Source: Proteles cristata cristata (taxonomy: Eukaryota; Chordata; Mammalia; Carnivora; Hyaenidae). From it: a DNA stretch of 64,000 nucleotides. Below, one piece after another: positions 58,764-64,000 of the stretch. Location: positions 310,001 to 374,000 of the forward strand of contig JAESUZ010003404.1 in NCBI GenBank assembly GCA_017311185.1, written 5' to 3'. Numbering within the stretch: position 1 is the first letter of the stretch; each line of letters opens with the position of its first letter. The translations under genes were made by a program, and so were the position numbers. Below the pieces are notes generated by a model. That model made no database searches. It saw nothing but the letters and a program-made list of their open reading frames with translations, and was not told the origin of the DNA.

Positions 58764-59233
58764 GGTGACCAAGACTTTCTGCCTGACCAAACTTTATTAG
58801 GTGTCCTTGAGCGCTCCTCTCGAGGCTTTCTACCTGGGCGCCACCTCTGGCCTGCCAAGTCCAATTTTAGTCAGAATCCTAAGTCAGTTTGGAGAGACTC
58901 TCTCAGCCTTTAAGTCTGTTCACCCTTGATATCTGATCAAATTCCTCACCCCTCACCTTTGATCTGTGATCTCACTGGTCTGCCGTCGGCCAGAATCCCG
59001 TGAAATCAGTTAGGCAAGAATCACCTCTAACCCTGATGTCCTCTCTTAGCAATTTTCTACCCGCTGATCCCTCTCACTCGGCTCCTTGGCTATACATTTC
59101 CAGCCGTCTTAGATGTGTTCATTGTTGAGCCCAATCTCTCTCCTCTATTGCAATAGTCTGAACACCGATAGCGGCAGCCCTGAATAAAGTCCTCCCTATA
59201 GTTTTAACAAGTGTAAGAATAACTTTTCTAACA
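58764..59233 (+). mobile_element. solo LTR-like sequence
   Basis: Begins TGGTGACCAAGACTTTCTGC, has CTGAATAAAGTCC (poly-A signal, about 59180) and ends TAACTTTTCTAACA, the usual layout of a retroviral LTR with TG...CA ends. No internal genes; no short target duplication confirmed. Confidence 0.5.
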
Positions 59234-59909
59234 ACGAGGAGAAACATCGCTCCAGAACTAAAGTTACTTCCAAACACCTCTAATTTGTCACAAACATCTT
59301 TTAACTATTGTGCAAGTAAATAATATGGATTATGTGCTTCAGGGGTTTTACCACACATTGTGATGTAGGCAACCCAGCCATCCGGGCCCCCAGAGCCTAG
59401 CAAGAAAGCCAGGGGCTTTTTTGTTAATTAAAAAAATTTGTGTGTGTGTATATATATGCGTGTATATACATATATATATATAACACCCACCATGTCTGAC
59501 AGCTCATAAATTCCTTCAAGATCTTACAATAATTTACAGCATGCTTTCAGCACGGTGAGCCTGAAGGGAAGAGTCTAAGTCTTCGTAACATTTGGAGGTT
59601 GCAGTCCAGTACGGCCCACTTTTCTACGTTTCCTAACCTCAATTTAACTGCAAGATCAGTTCAGAAGAAAGGAAGCTGTGGTAACTGCCCACACTCACCG
59701 CTGCAGCGTGAGAGCTGCCTGACACATAAGCAGTGAGCAGGACTGTTCTCACAACACTTGTTTAAGCGTCCACTTTAAATTGAATTTCATATTATTGCCA
59801 CGTGTTCCAAAATGCTTTTTATTTTCTTAAGCATTGAAACATGTAAAAGGCATGTTAACAGCTCACGGACGTGCACAAACAGCCGGTGTGCCCATACGGG
59901 GCGACACAC
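59234..59909. other. spacer left of the 31-bp minisatellite
   Basis: Contains a TG/TA microsatellite (59440-59481) and a minus-strand donor-like GCG|GTGAGT (59697). Nothing else recognised. Confidence 0.45.
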
Positions 59910-60240
59910 GCCGTCGGAGCTCCAACGGGGGCGCGCACACGCCATCGGGGCTCCAACGGGGGCGCGCACACGCCGTCGGAGCTCCAACGGGGACGCGCAC
60001 GCCGTCGGGGCTCCAGCGGAGCGCGCACACGCTGTCGGAGCTCCAACGGGGGCGCGCGCACGCCGTCGGGGCTCCAGCGGAGGCGCGCACACGCCGTCGG
60101 AGCTCCAACGGGGGCGCGCACACGCCGTCCGAGCTCCAGGGGGGCGCGCACACGCCGTCGGAGCTCCAGCGGAGGCGCGCACACGCCGTCGGAGCTCCAA
60201 CGGGGGCGCGCACGCCGTCGGGGCTCCAGCGGGGGCGAGA
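59910..60240. repeat. ~31-bp GC-rich minisatellite, 11 copies
   Basis: Units start GCCGTCGG at 59910, 59941 (variant), 59972, 60001, 60031 (variant), 60062, 60093, 60124 (variant), 60154, 60185 and 60214, spaced 29-31 bp. Each contains GCTCCA(A/G)CGGGGGCGCGCACAC-type sequence. The alternating GCGCGCACAC segments favour Z-DNA. Because the period is not a multiple of three, the long open frames through it on both strands are artefacts. Confidence 0.95.
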
Positions 60241-61210
60241 GGCGCGGGACGAATACGCCGACCTCGCGGGTGGACTTGCAATCCGACAGTAGCAAGTGGA
60301 AGCGCTTTCCAACAACGCGGTGGCCACGCCCGGGAACGACGACCGGGAGGGGAAGGGACGCGGCCCACACCGCTCACCCCCTCCCGGCGGCTGGTAACGT
60401 GGCGCCCCAGCTCCGCGGACCCGACAGCGCGCGGACGCGACCCCGGGGACGCGCGGACGGGAGCGCCGCCCCGCAGACAGGCTCCCAGCGCCCAGCTCCG
60501 CCCCCTGCGGCGCACGCACGCACGCACGCACATGCCCCGCCCCGCGCTCCCTCCGGCTCTACTGCGCATGTCTCGGGGAGGGGGCCCGCGACCGACCGCG
60601 AGGCCGAGGCCGGCGCTCCGCGAAAGCGCTCCTCCGCGGCGGGCGGGCCGACGCGGCCGCGCGTGCGTCACTTCCGCTGGGGCGGGTCGGAGCTGAGGGG
60701 GTGGCACCCCGGCCGCCGCTCCTCCGTCCGTGTGGGAAGCTCCGCTGACGCGGGGCGGCCCGAGTAGACGTCCTGGCCGGGAGAGGCGCGTCGCCCCTGC
60801 ATCCCGGTACGGGGAGGCTGAGGGACGGCGGCGGGACGACGGGGGAGGGGAGACGGCGGCGTGGTCGCCCCGGGCACTCGTCCGGCGCGTCTCTGTCCTC
60901 GGTGAGAGGGCGGGCAGACCCGGGCCTCGAGCTCCCGGGGCTGAGGCTCCGGAAGGCGGCCGGGGGCTGAGGGAGCCGCGGCCGGGGGGCTGACCGGTTC
61001 CCCCGCTCGGCCCCGCGAGCTGTTTGGGTTTTCGTGGCGCCGCCCCGCGCTTCCGACCCCGCCCCGCGCTTCCGGCCCCGCCCCCGCGCTCCCAGCCCGG
61101 CGTCCCCGGACCGCTGGGGACCGTCACAGCGGTTTCCCCGTTCCGCGCCGTTGTCGCGCGTCCGCGCCACGGCGCGTTCTCCGGCGGGATTATTTTCAGT
61201 CACCAGCGAT
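60240..61210. promoter_or_regulatory. orphan CpG-island promoter
   Basis: Nearly 1 kb of CpG-dense DNA. Motifs seen: NRF1-like TGCGCATG (60563-60570), ETS/GABP CACTTCCGC (60669-60677) and GC box GGGGCGGG (60679-60686), no TATA. A plausible plus-strand donor CTCG|GTGAGAG has its GT at 60902. On the minus side GCG|GTGAGT lies at 59697-59698. No coding exon could be attached in either direction, so a TATA-less promoter for a non-coding RNA or for an upstream exon of a gene beyond the right edge is possible. Confidence 0.65.
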
Positions 61211-61680
61211 TTCTTTTTAACTGCCCGCCTCCGCTGCAGTTGCTTTAGCGCCTTCAGGTGTGTGCCTTTTAAGAGATGAAACTGGATGCATGAATCATTG
61301 TGTGGCAGCGCCCTTCGTCGTTGTCGTTTTTGTCAACGCTGGTGCTGGGAGGAACCCGGTTTCTGCGGCTAATGAGGACTCTCAAGAAAAGTGGCGCCTT
61401 GTAGGAGAAACCTGGGAGAAATGCCCAGAAAGTACTGTCTTATTTTAAGTGGCGTGTTTGTGGGTCTAGAGTCCTATTTGCTGAGATTTCAAAATGACAC
61501 AAGTATGTTTCATTGTAGGGGGAAACGGTGGAAAAATAAGAATTTTTAATAACGACACTTAAAGCATATTAAACTGTGAGCTAGAGTTTATGCCTTTTGG
61601 AGGCTGTTTCAAGTGCATTGTCGTCGTTTTGTTAAAATGGGTGATCTGTTTGTATTTCAGCGTAAGAACATGTTCTTACT

Positions 61681-62150
61681 TCATACTTCTTGTTGTTCAA
61701 AGTTTTTATCAGTGACCTTGGTGTTTTCCAGTTTCTGCCTTAGATCTACATTAAAATCTTGAGAGACTGTCTTTTTATAGTGACCCGGAGGGAGAAGATC
61801 AGTTGACCATGTATTTATCTGCTTCCCATGCGAAGTTGGTAAAAGTACAGCTTGTCCTGAGTTGTTGTTTTGCTCATTAGTGACAAAGGACTTGTGCTGC
61901 AGGGTACATGCCTCCCGTGCGGGACACGTATTTGTAAAAAGGTCAGGGCAACTCTTAGCCCTGGACACCTTCCTGCCGAGTCTTCATGATAATCCGTCAG
62001 TCTGTGTTTCATGTTTCACTTTGTGCGTTATCCTGTTCTTCTTACGCCTTGATGGTGTACTGGTTTCCATCAGCCTGATGTTTTTCAGGCTGTGCTTCCT
62101 CCTGCGTTTTTGTTTCCTAGGAAGACTTCCTCGCCGTCAAGGCTCTACCC
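61681..62150 (-). pseudogene. unidentified coding-like reading frame with two stops
   Basis: One minus-strand frame of about 155 codons reads as plausible protein: a basic stretch (PRKQKRRRKHSLKNIR), then mixed hydrophilic sequence (RAKSCPDLFTNT; TVSQDFNVDLRQKLEN) ending at TGA near 61681. It has only two interruptions, both TGA, which could come from CGA by CpG decay. I do not recognise the protein. It may be a retrocopy fragment or an old exon. No poly-A tail or duplication is obvious. It lies about 0.5 kb beyond the orphan CpG island. Confidence 0.4.
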
Positions 62151-62201
62151 TTGTTATTCTCTCTAAATAAAGTACTAAAACCAGAGTTTTAAACTTTCAG
62201 A

Positions 62202-62377
62202 TTTTTTAAATGTTCATGTATTTTTGAGAGACAGAGACAGATCGTGAGCAGGAAGGGACAGAGAGACAGGGAGACACAGAATCCAAAGCAGGCTCCAGGC
62301 TCCGAGCTGTCAGCACAGAGCCCGATGCGGGGCTGAACTCAAAAGTCATTTAACTGACTGAGCCCTCAGGTGCCCCG
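62202..62377 (-). mobile_element. CAN-SINE with internal deletion
   Basis: AGTTTTAAACTTTCAGA (62185-62201) and AGTTATAAAATTTCAGA (62378-62394); the segment around the B box to head junction is deleted. Confidence 0.9.
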
Positions 62378-62447
62378 AGTTATAAAATTTCAGATCCAGG
62401 GAATTCTTTAGTAGGTTCATGGATATCAAACATTATGGAAAATGTAG

Positions 62448-62560
62448 TGTGTATATATGTGTGTGTGTGTGTGTGTATGCATGTGTATACTTGCATCTAT
62501 ATGTGTATATATTTGCATATATATATTTATTTGTGTATATATATTTGCATATATATGCAA
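62448..62560. repeat. compound (GT)n / (TA)n microsatellite
   Basis: Alternating GTGTGT and ATATAT blocks with GCAT interruptions. Confidence 0.9.
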
Positions 62561-64000
62561 ATACCAGTTTTCAAGGAAGAGGAGATTTAATCAGATTCTG
62601 TGATCCCCAAATTCTCAAGTATTATTACTATAAACCTTTTTTTGGTAAATCCAGTCCTATGTTTTCACCGTCACTGAGCTGGGAACTCGAGCCTGTGCTC
62701 CTGGAGTACCTCTCCATTTGAATGTTCCACTGTTACTTCATCCTGTAAATCCAAAAGCTTTTCCTGTCATATTAAATTGGTCCCCTTTCCAGTTATGTCG
62801 TGTTCACTAATGATATTCTCTTTGTGTCTCTGAATAAAAACACTTGCGTTGTCTTGACATCTTCTTCTTAGCCCATTCTTCCCTGTTACCAAGTCCTTTG
62901 TCCAGTCACCCTTTGTCCTGTAGCAGAGTGCCATTACCTTAATTCAGTCCTTGTCACTCTGTGCCAGGGAAGTGCTGTGTAGATTCATTCTTTCCATCCT
63001 CAACAGAGTCTCCACCTAGCAGTTCCCCTATTTCCTCTAGTTAAAACGCAATCCCATTCCCTAGAGATTGGTCTAAACGTTTCTGTTCTGTATATTCCTC
63101 CACTGAATTTATTCATCCCCATAAATAGGTACTCTAGTCTTCCTCTGTCTTTTATCAGTAAATAATGGCACTTCCCACTTGACATTCTTCTCTTTACCTG
63201 TTTGCAGTCTAACTTTTGTTCTAGCTGAATTTATTCTCAAACTTTGATCTGCATTTACTGGGTTTGTGGTTTGGGAGCAGTTAAATGAATCTTGATGATT
63301 TTGTTGGCAGTTTTCTATGCTTCTTAATTTTTGCTTGATATTTGTAGTTTCTAGAGAAGCGTATTAAAGTGTTATGATCATGGAATTGTCTGGTCTTCCT
63401 ATAATTGTTCTTTTTTTTTTTTTTTCCTGCTTTATATACTGTATTTTGGTGCCTTGTTGGGTGTATTCGTAATTCATGAGAGTTATATCATTGGAAAGAA
63501 ACAATGGGGACTCTTTACCCCTTGGAGCTCTGTCTTCTGCTTGACTCTTGGGCCCATTTTTCCACCATTTTCCCTGTTTTGTTTTTTTTTTTTTTTTTTG
63601 GTTTGCTGTTTTTTTTTTTTTTTTTGCTTCAGCCCCCTGGTTTCTTCTTGCTATTCTTGAGTAGACAAAACTTAACTACTGTCTCCAAAGTCTTGGTTGC
63701 TTTTTCATTTGCCTTGAATGCTTTTTTCTCAGATACTCGTAATAATTTGCTTCTTACCTTAATTCAGATCTCCAGTAAAATGCCAACTCAGTTCTCCTGA
63801 TCATGTCAAGTAAAATAGCCCATTTGCCCTGAGTCGTGGAAGCATCCTTTCTTGGTAGTTTTAGTTGACTCTGTTGAGGCCCCTTGAGGTTCACCTGCTG
63901 ACTAGTTTTCATTTGCTTGGGGTCTGAGTACCTTTCAAGGCAGTGTGACGGAAGAAGATCCAGGCCTGTGATTTCTCAATTATGGGTTTACCACAATTGG
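62561..64000. other. right end, nothing recognised
   Basis: AT-rich with poly-T runs near 63410-63425 and 63583-63625. No exon or defined repeat assigned. Confidence 0.4.

Noticed and set aside
59787..61203. 446-, 298- and 294-codon open frames
   Set aside because: GC-rich minisatellite plus CpG island; overlapping frames on both strands with Arg/Pro/Ala/Gly bias and no domain.

Overview
The window is mammalian nuclear DNA, almost certainly from a felid. About 39 copies or fragments of the carnivore tRNA-Lys-derived SINE (CAN-SINE) are scattered over both strands. Most have a head close to GGCGCCTGGGTGGCTCAG, a CT-rich middle, an AATAAA-type tail and visible target-site duplications. That sub-type is the one I associate with cats. 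L1, L2, MIR, MER5-like and Tigger-like debris fills much of the rest. Two genes can be supported, both on the minus strand.

NME8 (thioredoxin plus NDP-kinase domain ciliary/sperm protein) enters from a CpG island at about 13.9-14.9 kb and runs leftward. Its first five coding exons are recovered one by one (13843-13875, 13706-13763, 13403-13509, 9717-9788, 4256-4372). They give an intact thioredoxin domain with a WCGPC active site; the NDPK domains lie beyond the left edge. At 30.07-30.95 kb is an intronless class A GPCR of the GPR141 family, probably the GPR141B paralogue. This order and orientation fits the mammalian GPR141 - NME8 neighbourhood, seen inverted.

Dead genes: an RPL7 processed pseudogene (16.55-17.39 kb, +), a short SMARCE1 retro-fragment inside an older repeat (5.99-6.28 kb, -), and an unidentified coding-like reading frame with two CGA-to-TGA type stops (61.68-62.15 kb, -).

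The most unusual DNA is not protein coding. At 44.75-45.45 kb a 54-bp CpG-rich unit is repeated about 12-13 times, and every copy carries CCACCAGATGGCGG, which matches the CTCF consensus and overlaps a YY1-type GATGGCGG core, always in the same orientation. At 59.91-60.24 kb an 11-copy, ~31-bp GC-rich minisatellite abuts an orphan CpG-island promoter (60.24-61.2 kb) with ETS, NRF1-like and GC-box motifs but no recognised gene. A SINE in an NME8 intron has had its middle expanded into an ~41-bp polypurine minisatellite (4.53-5.02 kb). The remaining tens of kilobases are introns, intergenic DNA and old transposon remains, itemised below.
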